Positions 11,375 through 23,512 of a stretch of DNA of 64,000 bases are shown in pieces (position 1 is the first letter of the stretch; each line of letters begins with the position of its first letter). A model generated the notes under the pieces. The model did no database searches. It was not told the DNA's origin and saw only the letters and a program-made list of their open reading frames with translations. The stretch comes from Rhizoclosmatium globosum (taxonomy: Eukaryota; Chytridiomycota; Chytridiomycetes; Chytridiales; Chytriomycetaceae), in contig MCGO01000001.1 in the NCBI GenBank assembly GCA_002104985.1, positions 682,001-746,000 of the forward strand, read 5' to 3'. The translations under genes and the position numbers were made by a program.

Positions 11375-12518
11375 ATGTTCACCCCGCCTGAACTCACGCT
11401 CATCGTTGTCGGAAGTCTTACCATCCCGATAACGATATCGGTGATTACCTGCATCGCGATTACTCCGCGGTTCCATAAAGTCATGTATTATATGCAAGTG
11501 TGTCTTGCAGTGTGTGAGCTTATATGTGCTGTGAATTACACTCTTGTCGCTGTGAGGCCTGGAGACGTGTTTTGTCGCGTTTTAGGGGCTGTGCACTCGT
11601 TCTTCATGGATGCTAGTATATGTTGGGTTGTCTTGATTTCAGGTTTGGCTTTATATTTGGATGATGATACTGACTGAGAGCTTAGTGCACTGTTACTTGA
11701 CGGTGATGAAGGGTGCAAAAGTTGCGACTTTGTATTGGAAGTATTATAACGTATATGCTTGGGGTGTTCCGACGTTGTTAGTGGCTTCTGGGTTCATTGT
11801 TCGAAGAGTCAAAGGAATTCAAGTATTCGGTCCCTCTGGAGGGTATTGCCAAGTTGCAGATAATGATTTAAGACTTTATATATTCTATGTGGAGCTTTGG
11901 TGAGTTCTAGGGGTTTAATTTAGATTAACTTCCCCTCAGGATACACTTCGTAATTATCATCGTTCTCTATATATTGATGTTTATCAAAGTTTTATCAGTC
12001 ATGAGTCAAGACACAGGCTTTGTTTCAAGTGGTCAGGTTGAGCCGCGAGATACTGTGATCAGCACCAACAAGTCACTACGGTAACAGGACGGCAATACAA
12101 ACACTCTCGACATTGAGTATTTCTTACATTGGAGATTCGATTCAGCGTCAGTCCGGGAGTGTAACCGCCCAGTCCAATCACCAAGGAATGACAACCATTT
12201 TTCCAAATTCACACAAAGGGGGAACGTCTGTATTTTCAAACTCGTACGTTAAATCGGTCGTGTTTCGGGCAGTGCTCATTGCTGGAGGATTTATCCTTGT
12301 GTGGACGCCACCAACAGTTGGGCGAATGATGCAGTTTAGAATGAGCCGATTCCTGAGTGGTTTTGGTTTGGATAACAGTTAGTTTTAGTATGATGGGGAT
12401 ATGGAATTCAGTGGTTTTCTTTGTGACGAGTTATTGGACGGAAATCGGGTTGGCTTTCACTGGGAATCCGATTGAAGTGGAGGCTATGGGATCTAATGAC
12501 GGTTTTGATGTACAATAA
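11375..12518 (+). CDS. Seven-helix receptor 4, cAMP-receptor-like GPCR with frame breaks
   Basis: Fourth tandem receptor, starting MFTPPELTLIVVGSLTIP and with helices 1-5 and both conserved introns intact. In loop 3 the frame meets a TAA at 12082; a 37-nt GT-AG intron (12081-12117) would restore it but is shorter than any other here. Helix 6 reads VVFRAVLIAGGFILVWTPP. After MMQF (about 12338) the reading must move to another frame for NEPIPEWFWF and back again at about 12375 for ITVSFSMMGIWNSVVFF. At least two indels are therefore needed for a complete receptor. It may be a decaying copy, or an intact gene with assembly errors; the high conservation downstream of the breaks favours errors or very recent decay. 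Confidence 0.7.
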
Positions 12519-12565
12519 ATCCAGAATGAATGTGAATGATACTGGAGTGATTATCGCCTTCTTGT

Positions 12566-14661
12566 TTATTGATTGATGTTATGTATGAAAATCCAGGAAA
12601 TGAAAACGATGGATAGTGCTGGAGACTCTTTCAAGAACTTCAGAAACCAACGAAACTTTGACTCGGGCTGGTGAATCTCGATTTCGCTATCGTTCAGTTC
12701 GATATCCGCGTCTTCTGAATCTGGTATGCTTATGATAGTTGAGCGGAGTGGCTGCGGAGAGTTCGTTTGAAAAATTTGAAGGAGCAGTCCTACAGCTGTT
12801 ACTGCGGATGTGACTGTGTAAACAAGGACTCCAGATGCAACGAGAGCAGGACCATTTTCGGGCATATCGTCGCCATATATGTCAGACACTATTAGAGGAA
12901 TAAGCAAAACATGAATCAAACGAAGACAAACTCTCACCAATTGTGGTAAAACTGCAGGCCGTTGGGCGTGAAACTGAAGAACCCAGTAGCCAAACACAGT
13001 CGAAGTTGAGCAAACGATGATAGACAAACAGAGGGATATTATATAGGTACTAGAGACTGGAATTGATGGAGAGTGTGCCGATGGTTCTGTAAAACATTCG
13101 ATTGACTTGTAGTCCTTAACTGGGACGGCAGATTCAAGGACTTCTTCGGATTTGATTGCATCAATGGGCTGGTCGACAATTGGCAGAGTTTCAGCTGTAA
13201 AGTCTGATGTTTCAAGGACGAGAGAAGAATCGAGAGCTCAGTCTGTATAGCAGTATCTGAGACTAGTGCGGGTAAGAGCTCAATTGTTTGGGACATGGAA
13301 TCGGAGACTTTCGAAGTATTTGATTGAACTGCGGCATGCGAAGTTTCGCAAGATGCTTGCACGTATGCTTCATTACTTGATGTAATTGAAGGAGCAATGT
13401 CTAATGAGCGGATGGGTGATTCGGTAAGGAGACTAGAAGCATAAGTTTGGGTTGTTGTATTTGTGCGAGGAATGATTGAATGGGTTCTGAAGGTTCAGAA
13501 ACAGGTTTGAGTTCTTTTTCAGCATCAAGAAGGAATTCGAGAAGACTGCGGTCGTATTGCTGAATTGGGTTTACGATAGCATCAAGTTGAATATCAGTTT
13601 GGGGAGCAGATGGCGTTGAGACATTCGATAGAATGGATTCAATTCCAGTTGGTTTCAAATTACGGTTTAGTTCAGCTTCTGCGTCAAGGAGGAATTCGAG
13701 GAGATTTTGATCGCTTTTAATCACAGAATTTTGTCCTGTCAATGCTTCTTGTTCATTGTCGCTTTCCTCACTTTCAGATTCTGAGCTTGCGTCTGCTTCA
13801 TAACCAAGAAGTGGGGATACAGGCTGAACCTCATTCAGGGGTGGGGGAGAGAGGATAGATTGTTGAAGAGCATGTTCATCACTATATGGGGTAGAATCAA
13901 CACATTCCGTTGTGTCGGTTTGCTGGATTGAGGAAGAACGTTGAAGGAAAGGTCTCAGTCGGAATGGAACATCGTCATTTTCGGTGGGAGAGAAGGGGAG
14001 TTCTTTTTCAGTGTCTGTATCAGTATCTTGGTATTCTCTGTTGTGAGAGGCTGAGTTGTTGAAGACAAGGGTCGTGGATGTTGGTGTTTGAGGTAGGGAC
14101 GTGAAAGGTTTGAGTTCGCCTTCTGTGTCTGACTCTGAGGAATCGCTGACATCGTCCGCATTAAAGAGAGGTGCGAATGGTGAAATGGAGACAGGTTCCG
14201 CGGGAGGAGCGACCAGTGAGTCCGGCGGAGTAGGTGGAGTAGGCGGAGTGAAGGAGAGGACGGGATTGCAGGATACTTCTTGATCGCCACTTCCTTCTCC
14301 AGTAACAGTTCGCCTCGTAACCCTCCGGCAGAAACACGGCAAAGCCCCTGACCAAGTCCGGCCGCCCCGCAAACAACGTCTTCACCTCGCCAACAACGTC
14401 GCCCGTTCCCAATTCGCCGTTTCGAAAGCGGCCAAGCAGCCGCACAAACGCCGCGTGGAGAACTGCGCCGCCGCTGCGCTTCACCGCCTCGAGAAACACG
14501 ACACTTTCAACCACACTCGCAGGCGCCTTCGACTTGGACTGGACGACGTCGTCGATCGCTGCGACGAGAGTGACTCGCTTCGGATTCACTTGGTTAGTGT
14601 CGCCTTTGTACCGATGCCACTGAGGCGTACCTGCGTCGGTGTATGGAGGATGTGCTTGCAT
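12566..14661 (-). CDS. PAH-domain (Sin3-like) protein with C-terminal membrane segments
   Basis: The N-terminus has a paired-amphipathic-helix-like block: SVVFLEAVKR, LHAAFVRLLGRFRNGEL, VKTLFAGRPDLVRGFAVFLPEGY. This is the fold Sin3 uses to bind transcription factors, but only one copy is present and no Sin3 HDAC-interaction region is seen. An acidic, Ser/Pro-rich stretch follows, with a near-repeat (LLEFLLDAEAEL at about 13690, LLEFLLDAEKEL at about 13530). The end is hydrophobic: TYIISLCLSIIVCSTSTVF, then PALVASGVLVYTVTSAV, then a weak last segment. Frame changes are needed near 14310, 13450 (a CCC run) and 13235. One intron is plausible around 12897-12938. Two adjacent genes, PAH and membrane protein, cannot be excluded. 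Function unknown. Confidence 0.6.
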
Positions 14662-14747
14662 TCAGGTTGAGAGATTGACAAAACAAAAAGAAAGAGGTTC
14701 AACAGGTTTTTACTGCAATCGGAGTAAGAGGCATGGTGATAGGAAAA

Positions 14748-15960
14748 TTAAAGAGAGCTTCTCGGATGAATGGAGTGGTTGCCTTGTCCAAATATCCATC
14801 CTCGCACTTTCCTTGATGCTGAAAGATGGTCTTTTGATGATCCCTGGACATCTGCATCTTCACAAGCCTCATGATACTGATATGTAGTGAGATTGAGAAT
14901 AACTACATTTGAAATGTAAGCACATTAAGGTTGCAGAGGAAGAGACACAGACCAAGTTTCAAGTGAAATGCAAGGAGCGAATAAACGGCTGCAGCCATCA
15001 ATGTCGCAATTAATAAATTGAGGAATACGAACGTAGCTATGGTTTCTTGCATACCCGGTACATCCTTTCCAAGCATTCCCCAAACTATTGGTATTGTTAG
15101 CGTCAAACTATTTGACGGCACTGTCCCTCACCTGTCTCATTAAACGATTCTCGATTCCTGAAATAGATCCCAATGACCCATCCGGAGAGCACAACAATAG
15201 CAGTAAGGATATGGCTCCCAAATCGATGTCGTTACAAACAAATGATAATTCCGTGCACCCACGCATACATTCAAGTACCCGCAATGATGGTCAAATCCAG
15301 ACACGCATTTGTTGCATTGTTTGCAGTGTTTCGTTCCGCTTTGTACAACCACATCGCAGATTCCACAGTGTCCTGATGCATCGATCACTGCGTATCCAGG
15401 TTTTTTGATAAAGTCTGTGTTTCGAGGATGTCCTGATTTCCGTGCTTCGTGGCATGTGCGGTCTTCGGCGTCGATGAAGACTGTGAGGAATGTGCAGACG
15501 AGTTGGAGGATTGCAAGAGGGAGGAGGATTGCTAGAGAGGGGAAGGGAAGGAAACGGGAAGAGTTGCGAATGTTTCAAGTACGAGAAAGATGTAGAAGAT
15601 CCAGTGGAGGAGGAAGAGGCCTGTCAATGCGTGAGTTGAGACACAATTGTTTCAGTTGGAAGTGTGCACCTGTGTATGGAGTCTGGCACTGTCGCAGATG
15701 GGATATCATTAGATCAAGTAAGAAGAGAGACAAAGGAATCTTACGCCTGAAGTTCTGCGCCAAGTGAGATCGACTTGGTTTCCAGGCTGCGAAAAGTAGT
15801 CGGCCGTTGAACAGACAAAGAACGGCGGCTTCTTGCGGAGAATCGATGAGTCACTATGAGGCAATGATGAATTCGGCGTTGTGGACTTGAGTTCAAGGTT
15901 TTCTGTGGGTCGGCTTGGCTGCACTTGGTTGGTGTTGCTGCCTGCCGTTGCCCATCGCAT
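14748..15960 (-). CDS. DHHC-type palmitoyltransferase
   Basis: Integral-membrane enzyme that S-acylates cytosolic cysteines of membrane-associated proteins. After a polar N-terminus ([12 protein letters not shown] at 15960) there are two adjacent helices ([20 protein letters not shown] and [20 protein letters not shown]). The zinc-binding Cys-rich domain follows: [29 protein letters not shown] and VCVGARNY. The active site is DHHC; the next residues are GYLNVC instead of the commoner PWLNNC. Helix 3 ([16 protein letters not shown]) lies in another frame, reached by dropping one T near 15220. Helix 4 ([17 protein letters not shown]) and the TTY motif (NLTTYQYHE) come after two more introns. 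The protein ends IHPRSSL. Substrates unknown. Confidence 0.87.
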
Positions 15961-16084
15961 TTTGGGACTGGTTTTTTAACAACTTCCCTTTTAAATAGAG
16001 TAGTTACTTCTTAGCTAGCATTTATTACGTAAATTCGATCGATGTATTCGCTTACAGTGGCCCACGAGTTTTTGTATCACAGGA

Positions 16085-19000
16085 ATGGCTCAAAACCAAC
16101 TCCCCCTCGAATACGAACTCTCAGACTCCTCAGACGATGAGAGTTTCTACTCTCTTGCACCATCATCGTCTCTTTTTGATACAGAAAGTATCACGCAGGC
16201 TCGGTTCGAGAATGCGCTGGTGATGCCAAAGTTCTATGACGATGATGACAAGTCGGTCCTGTCGATTGATGATGACGTTATGAGAGGGCACGAGGCATCG
16301 GGACAGTTTTGTTTCAGCCATTGGCAACGGTGAGTTGGTTCAGGGGGTGCTAAGGGTGGACGTTGATCACTTATTGGGTTGATTGCAGGGTGTTTCGGTG
16401 ATTTCACAGACTGCTAGGTGAGTTGATCGTTTGAGTCTTTGGTAAATAACTAATCCTGTTTGATAGATTGTCGCTTGCAGTGACTGGTGCGGTTTCTGGC
16501 GCTGTGTTGGCTTCAGCTAGATGGTCAGTCCTCACTTCAGCCACCTGAAACAAAACTCATTTAAGGCTAGGTCGACTGCACTCACACTTGGAATCGGAAG
16601 ATCTATTATTGTCGGTGCCTTGTCGAGTGCGAGAATCTTTCGGAGCGGTTCTTCGGAAGAGAATATGTCGAGTTTGGAGCGCGTGAGTTTCGTTTTGAAT
16701 GGGAACCTGACCAATTCTGATGGAAGCGTTTCTCCTAGATTACGGAGAGCTCTATAAAAGCTGTTACAGATGCATTCAGCCTTGCAGAGTTGTTTACGTA
16801 TGGGACTTGGCACCTTGCTGATTCGAGTGTTCGTCTTTCTTTGACAGTTGAGTTTCTTTTTGTTTAGCGCTCTCCGTTCCATTCACTTAACCTAAAACGA
16901 AATATAAAAAGGCTGCGACGGAAACGATTCAACTCCTCGACGGTGTGTTTGGAAGCACCGAGACTTCGCGTGCCATCAGCAGTCTCGTCACACTCATTCA
17001 AGAAGAAATCAGACGCAGTATATTCAATGGAGTTACTGGAGGGACAGAGGCCACGATTCTTGGAACGTTGGGAAGTATTGCTGTACTTGGAAGTGTCAGT
17101 AAAGCGCTCACTGCCTTTGCGTGTTTGCAAACTGTCACGTACCAACGCAGTTTGAGGGAACGTAAACGCGTGGAGAAGATGTTTGATGGACTTGTTGTCC
17201 GTGGTGGTGGTATTGGTGGTGAGGAAGGAGATGTTAGTTTGAGGTGGCATAGGGAACGTGTTCAGTTTGATGGTGAAATGACACGTGTAAGTGTCAAGGA
17301 GCTTGGGGTGAGACAAAAGCGGTCGTTTCAGAATTTGAGGATGCCTGTTTTGATGGAGGATTTGGAGGAGGATGGGATTGTGACGTTGGAGGATGCGAAA
17401 GTACTTGTCCAACAGACACAGTTACAGGGTGCTGAAGTTGAGGTTTTGGAGACTGGGGAGAGTGTTAGGGTGAAGGCTATGTCGGGCAGTGTCATGATGC
17501 CTAAGGAAGGAGTTTCGATGAGTAGTAGTGGGCAAGGTGGGGATCGTGCGTTTTTGGATCGGGTCAGCCGAGACTTTTCTGGGAAGGATATGCAGGGACT
17601 TTTGAGTGACTTTGAACAAAAGTCGCTTGGCGTTGGCGATGGAGCTGAAGAAGTGGAAGTGAAAGAAGAGGAAGCGCAATCAAAGGGGAAAGCGTGGACT
17701 TTCTTTCGTGGTTTGTATGGAAGTAAACAGCGCGAGCGGAATGAGGCGGCCAAAGCTGCCGAAGGTAAAGGAAAAGAAAGGCCCCAGCGTCGCCTATTCA
17801 GTCCAAGACACGAACTTTAACGAAACGGCGAAGTGTTGTGACTATGTTTGATGAGGTTTGTTTTTCGCCCTTTTTCTCCTCAAACACTTTGCCACAACAA
17901 AACATAATCTAACATTCTGATGACACGCGTCTATTAAGACGCGAAGCACTCAACAATCTGCTGACGGATCTCGCGTTGACCGATATGGGTTCCGTGTAAA
18001 CAATCATCAAATGGAGCAATCTGAAACACAAAGCCTGTCTGGACTGTTTCCGAACGATGGATACAATTACAAGCAATACCCACTACCACATCTATTGCGT
18101 AATTTGGAACGATATTGCCGGTTTGCAAGTGCTTCTTATGGGGCTGAGTTTATGAAACTGATGGGAGTTGGAAACTTACGTGACATTCATACCACCGACG
18201 AATCTATTCACGCCAATCACTTTGCTTTCTCGATTCATGCTGGTATCCCCGTCAATGATATCATTTTGTCTTCGTGCACAGACTATGCACTGGCCAAGCC
18301 GGTTCATGACACGGTTATTTATTACGTCACGTTAGACCGTGAAGCGAAAGTTGTTGTTGTTGCGCTACGTGGAACTCTCGCATTGAATGATGTTTTGACA
18401 GACTTGAAATTCGATTATGCAGATTTCATGGGACATCGTGTGCATAGCGGAATGTTGCGAAGTGCTGCACTACTTTACAGGAAAGGAGCTGCTGTGAGAG
18501 AAGCCGTTAGACAGGCTTTGGAGGATAATCCAACTTATGGACTTGTCATCGTAAGTAGCTATTTTGCATCGTGATTAAGCTTATATTTTATTTTCAAGAC
18601 TGGTCATTCGTTAGGAGGAGGAGTTGCAGCCTTGTTGGCGTTGCGCTGGGCATGCAGAACAACTGAACTGGGCATCAATCCCAATTCACCTTATTATCCA
18701 CCGACTCCATTTGTGACATCAGGTCGTGGAGGATTCCCACGTGGGCGTCCAATTCACTGCTATTCATACGGATCGCCTTGTGTTGTGTCTCTCGAATTCA
18801 GTGCATTTGCGAAAGGACTTGTGAGCACTCTTGTGAATGGAGACGATATAGTGCCGACGTTATCAGTGGGACTCGTGCGAGACATGAAAGCCGTGACAAT
18901 GAGTTTATTGGATTCTAAGAATCGCGGGTTGAGTGAAAAGATTATTTGGAAAACGCTTGGCTTCCATGGAGGAAGTAGTGCATCGTCCGTTGCGGAGGAA

Positions 19001-19336
19001 GATTACTTTTGGAACGTGTTAACGCAATTGAAAGGCGGGATGACAAATGAGCGACTCTATGTTGCTGGAAACGCGTATTGGATGGTGTCGTCTGAAACTG
19101 GTAAGTTGGATGTGGCAAGTTCCTACTCAAGCTGACCAATATTATAAGTCACGACCGATGGAACAACATTGCAGAAAAAGTGCACGTGGCACGTTACGTT
19201 AGAAAGGATTGACGATGTGCGCGAAATGAATCAAGAACCACGGTTTTCTTCACGGTTAATTTCAGACCACTTTCCAACAAACTATGAGCAAACATTGGGT
19301 GCATTGGTGGAAGCTGCATTTGGAGAAGGCAAATAA
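16085..19336 (+). CDS. sn1-specific diacylglycerol-lipase-like protein (class 3 lipase)
   Basis: The N-terminal half (MAQNQLPLEYELSDSSDDE on) has an acidic start and hydrophobic helices (LSLAVTGAVSGAVLASARW, LTLGIGRSIIVGALSSAR, AVLGSVSKALTAF), typical of the long N-terminal region of fungal DAG-lipase-like proteins. The catalytic domain begins near 18011 and includes VVVVALRGTLALNDVLTDL, the nucleophile elbow VTGHSLGGG (split by an intron near 18550-18600) and VNGDDIVP with the likely catalytic Asp. It ends TLGALVEAAFGEGK. A stop at 17818-17820 interrupts the reading, but the alternative frame there gives SKTRTLTKRRSVVTMFDE, which joins the lipase exons after an intron. I infer one gene with a single-base indel near 17765-17800. 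Two separate genes are the alternative. Confidence 0.75.
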
Positions 19337-19907
19337 TAAAACAAATTCATGAGATTAGGAGCAGGTCATGTCCGAACCGAACAAGTTGTCTCGTCTCCTT
19401 TGCCCCATCCAAGCCTGCGCAGTTCCTTTCTTCGTCCTCGCTTGATTTGGCCCGCTGTGTCCTTTTTGCTTTCGGACAAACAAGGCCATAAAAGGCGATT
19501 TTCGTCCAGCTGTGACATTTTTTCCATCACGAAAACAACGCGAAAAGGTCTCTTCCTCTCTCTACTTCTCTTCCTCCCGCACCCTCACTGCCACCCACCA
19601 ACTTTGTATCTTCTCGTGGATATCGTATCTTTCGACTGGATAGGTGCATCCTAGCCTCAGCCTTTCAGGAAGTGGATATATTCTTGGTGCTTAGCCTGCG
19701 CAGCACCATCTCCCTCCTCATCAACACCAACCAACACCAATCACCTCCGCAGCAAAGTGCGCTATCTCGACCTCGACATCAGCACGTACCAACTCGTAAC
19801 TCGTGGAGCCCTCTTCCTTCTCGACCGCCTTCGTCCAACAATTTTCCGATGTCAAAACAATTCGCTGACAATATTCTCTTTCCTCTCCACCCCCTCACTC
19901 CAAACAG
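19337..19907 (+). promoter_or_regulatory. Upstream region of the cysteine-module gene, pyrimidine-rich
   Basis: No coding segment is convincing here. From about 19550 to 19620 the plus strand is strongly C/T-rich, and a second C/T-rich stretch at 19877-19900 ends in 'caaacag' directly before the ATG at 19908. The second stretch looks like a splice acceptor, so a short 5' exon, possibly carrying the signal peptide, may be hidden in this region. Confidence 0.4.
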
Positions 19908-22900
19908 ATGTCTGTGTCGACCGTCGCGGCCGCCCCAGTCACAACAGCTGCACCAGTTGTGTCAGCTACCTACCCTACCGCGTGTCAACCAGCCTACGGA
20001 CCACCAGGTTCTCAATGGCTCTGTATTGACTCAACTCACTATGCCCTTTGTGGATCCAATGGCCGTATGTTAATTTTTTCATAACAACGTACGCCTAATA
20101 TTCTCATAAACAGAACCAGCCCCAGGAGTTAGCTTGGTTGCGAGTGCTGCTAACCTTGTTCCAGCTGGAACTCTTTGCTGTCCCGGAGCTCTCGGACCAA
20201 TTCAGACTTGTGCCGGAGCAACTGCTCCTGCTCCAAGCCCTGCCCCAGCCAACCCACCAGTAACGCCAGCTAAACCAGCCACCCCCGCAGCTAGTCTTAC
20301 GCGTGTGGCAAACACAAACTCTTGTGCCGGAAAGGTCAATGGACAGATTGCTTGTAACGCTGATGGTATCACGTATTCAGTCTGCAGTGGAAATGGACAA
20401 GCTCAGCCAGGTGCAAACACCCAGACTTGTGCTTTGTATGGTGCCAATCTATTCTGTTGTGAATATATCAACGGATGTGATTGGAACTCGTGCCAAACTG
20501 GTCAGATTACCATTGGAACTACTGTTGTTCCAGGTCTTCCATGGGCTAACACCAAGTCTTGCGTTGGAAAGACTGGAGTCTACAACATTGCTTGTATAAG
20601 TGATACTCAATTTGTTGGATGCGTGAATGGATGTATGTACTTTGAGAGCTCTCGAATATGACAGACTAACATTTCTCTGAAGCCCCGGCACTTGGACCAA
20701 ATGGCCAGCTTGCCATCCAAAACATTGGTGCCAATCAATACTGTTGCGAGTATCTTAACGGTGGAAGTTGGTACTCATGTTCTGGTGCCGCCCCAGTTGT
20801 CAGCCCAAGCAGCCAAGTCATTGTGTACCCATCGTACCCCAACTGGGTCGCACCACCAAACTACTATTATCCAACTGCTTGCTCAGCTCCACAAGGAATT
20901 TCGTGTATCAACTCGTACTCATTCTACCTCTGCACTCCACAGGGTGGTAAGTGCATCATGCTTGAATTTCCATACCTAACTTAAAAAACTCAAGTTCCAA
21001 ATGTTGCTGTGGGCGCCCAAAACTGCGCCGCCAACTCTTACTGTTGTGGTGGATACATGGTTAATTCCTGTAGCTCGGACCCAACCTGTGGCGGTAGTAC
21101 TGCCATTTACACAGGAGTAACTCCACCCGTCAACTATACTGGTATCGCGAATGTCAACTTTGGAAACACGTACAGCTGTGCTGGCAAGGTCAACAACCAG
21201 ATTGTTTGTCAAAATCCTGGAAACGGACTGTACTCCACCTCGTATGGTGTCTGTCAGAATGGTCAGCAATCAACTACCGGACCCAATAACGGCATCATGC
21301 AATGTGGAGCTGGATCTATCTGTTGCGAAGGGTTGAATCAGTGTTCTTACTGGGGCTGTGCTGGAACTGGAGTTTACAACCCAACAGTCATTCAGCCAAA
21401 CACTGCACTGATTCCAGGTACCGGCCTTTTGGCCAACACAGGATCTTGTGTTGGAAAGCTCAACGGTCAGATCGCCTGTCAGGCGTACAACGTCTATCAA
21501 ACCTGTAATGGAAATGGTCTTGCCGCTCAGTCTGGTAATGGTCCTGCCGCAAACCCTTGTCCAGTTGGAACTCTCTGCTGCGAAGGACTTAACCGATGCG
21601 ATTATTCATGTGGTTCTACGGCAGGCGTTTCTCCATTATGGCCATTCCCATGGGTGCCTCCAACTTCTTGCAGCAACATTCCAACTGGCTACTCTGTCTG
21701 CACCAGCTCCAACACCTACCAAACTTGTGCCAACGGTGCCTTCTCATTCCAGTACACTTGTCCAGCTGGTTTGCAATGCTGCCCCAACTTGAACGGCTGT
21801 GGCCCAATTGGATGCTCCTTGTACACTCCACCCTCTAACGTCTGCAGCAACAAGCCCAACAACTACGTTTTCGCCACCTCCTTTACCTCGTTTGGTCAAT
21901 GCTGGGGCGGTCAAGTTGTACAGGCTGCCTCAATCGGTTGTCCTGCAAACACTGTGTTCTGTGAGAACCTTCAACGTTGCGACTACAACTGTGGTGGTGT
22001 CCCAACTACTATTCCAACTACAGCCTTCCAGGTTGCAACTGTTGTAGCTGTGACTCCAGCGGTTTCTTACACCCCATCTTGTGCCAACAAGGCGGATGGA
22101 GCCATCACTTGTATTAATGCACAACAGTACTGGACCTGTCAAGGTGGAAAGCCAGCTAACATTAACAACCCCCAAAGCTGTAATACTGGCGCCTTTGTTA
22201 ACCTTGGCTTGCAATGTTGTGAAAACTTGGGGCCACAAGGTGCCTGCGGTTACGTTGGTTGTGGGCAGGGTGGACCAGTTCAACCAACTACTCCAGTTGC
22301 CCCAGTTAACCCAGTCGTTCCATTCACCAGCGGTCCAACTGTTGACTACTGTGACACTCAAGCCCACGACTACGACCACATGGGTAAATTCTGTGTAGGA
22401 ACTCGTTCCAACATGTGGTGCAAGGATGGCCAGCTTTCCCGTATCAATTTCTGCCCTACCGACCAGATTTGCTGCGAAAACACTGGTGAATGCGGAAACC
22501 CATCCTTGGGTGGACCAGTTCCATGCTACGTTCCAAAAGGTATTCCACAACGTAATGCTGGTTGCGTCGGAACTCTTAACTCATGTAATGACCTTGCCGA
22601 TGGTGCTCGTGTCTGTACTGGTGTTAACACTTTCTCGTACTGTTTGGATCAAAAAGTGTTTGCACCACTCAACCAAAAGTGCGCAACCGGATACCAGTGT
22701 TGCCCACTTCTTGGAGGACGCTGCGAAGAAGACTGTAACTACCCAACTCAGCCAGTTGGCCACTGTGACGATCAACCAGACGGTGCCTCTGTCTGTAACG
22801 GTTACCGTTCATACAAGATCTGCCACAACGGAGGATGTCTCGGTACCTTTGACTGTATCGGTTCTGACAAGGTGTGCTGTCCATCCACTGGTCAATGTGC

Positions 22901-23114
22901 AAAGAAGTCCGACTGTTCCGACCAGACCCAGTTCTGGCCTGTTGTCGACACTACCTGCAAGGGCTTGCTCAACAAGAGAGTTTGTTCTGCTGATAAGAAG
23001 TGGGTCAATGTCTGTTTGCAGGGTCACGTCGTTGCCAAGTTCTCTGCTTCTGCTGGCTACAACTTTGGTTGTGACGATGATGTCGTGTCTCCAGACTCTA
23101 CTCTGTACAACTAG
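19908..23114 (+). CDS. Large cysteine-rich protein of about twelve repeated 'CC' modules, probably secreted
   Basis: About 1000 residues in four exons (introns near 20066-20113, 20632-20682 and 20946-20993). I count about twelve modules following C-x(n)-C-x(5-8)-Y/F-x2-C-x(n)-C-x2-G-x-x-C-C-x(3-8)-C. Examples are SCAGKVNGQIACNADG, VGTLCCEGLNRCDYSC, TDQICCENTGECGN and SDKVCCPSTGQC. One module has FC instead of CC (NTVFCENLQRCDYNC). Pro/Thr/Val-rich linkers separate some modules. The pattern recalls small chitin-binding modules such as CBM19 but I cannot assign it. The start at 19908 shows no complete signal peptide, and the preceding bases look like a splice acceptor, so an upstream exon is likely. 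No membrane anchor is seen. Two smaller genes nearby (23513-24358, 29304-30028) use the same module. Confidence 0.82.
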
Positions 23115-23512
23115 AAAAGGTCGTGTATTGGCCAATCACTTCCTTTTATTTAACCGTTTGTAGTATATTGTTGTTCTCTATTACTTTGTTTTGCCGTCTG
23201 CCATTGTTTTCCTACCATCTGTTTTTTCTTATCATTTAACCTCTCCCGAAAGGGATGATTTGCAAACGAGGTGACCCATGTTTTGGTTGAGTTGGGGTTT
23301 TGTTGCAAGCTGCCGTTTTTGTGCGCTCTGGCGTTTGGGTTATTTGGTTGCATTATGGACTTTCTCTGGACTTTACTGGCTGCCTCGCTTTTGGCGCCCT
23401 TACTAGTTTTTCTTATTTTTTATCCCCTATTCAATGGGTTGATTTTATCTTTCTTATGTATCAACGGAAGTTAGTGAATAAATATGGCGATCTGAGCATT
23501 ACTTTTAAATGA
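23115..23512. other. Intergenic, 3' of the cysteine-module gene and 5' of the next
   Basis: This AT-rich spacer holds the probable 3' UTR of the large cysteine-module gene and the promoter of the small one. No convincing coding segment; I see nothing else in it. Confidence 0.5.

Noticed and set aside
17934..18128. Split of the DAG-lipase-like gene into two genes at the 17820 stop
   Set aside because: The alternative frame across the stop gives a continuous basic Ser/Thr-rich sequence that splices into the lipase exons, and the upstream helices resemble the usual N-terminal part of fungal DAG-lipase-like proteins. Kept as one gene with a likely indel.
21930..23163. Long open frames on both strands over the cysteine-module gene (206 aa minus, 245 aa plus in another frame)
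   Set aside because: They are shadows of the biased codon use in the repeated Cys/Thr/Pro modules. The chosen frame alone shows regular cysteine modules.
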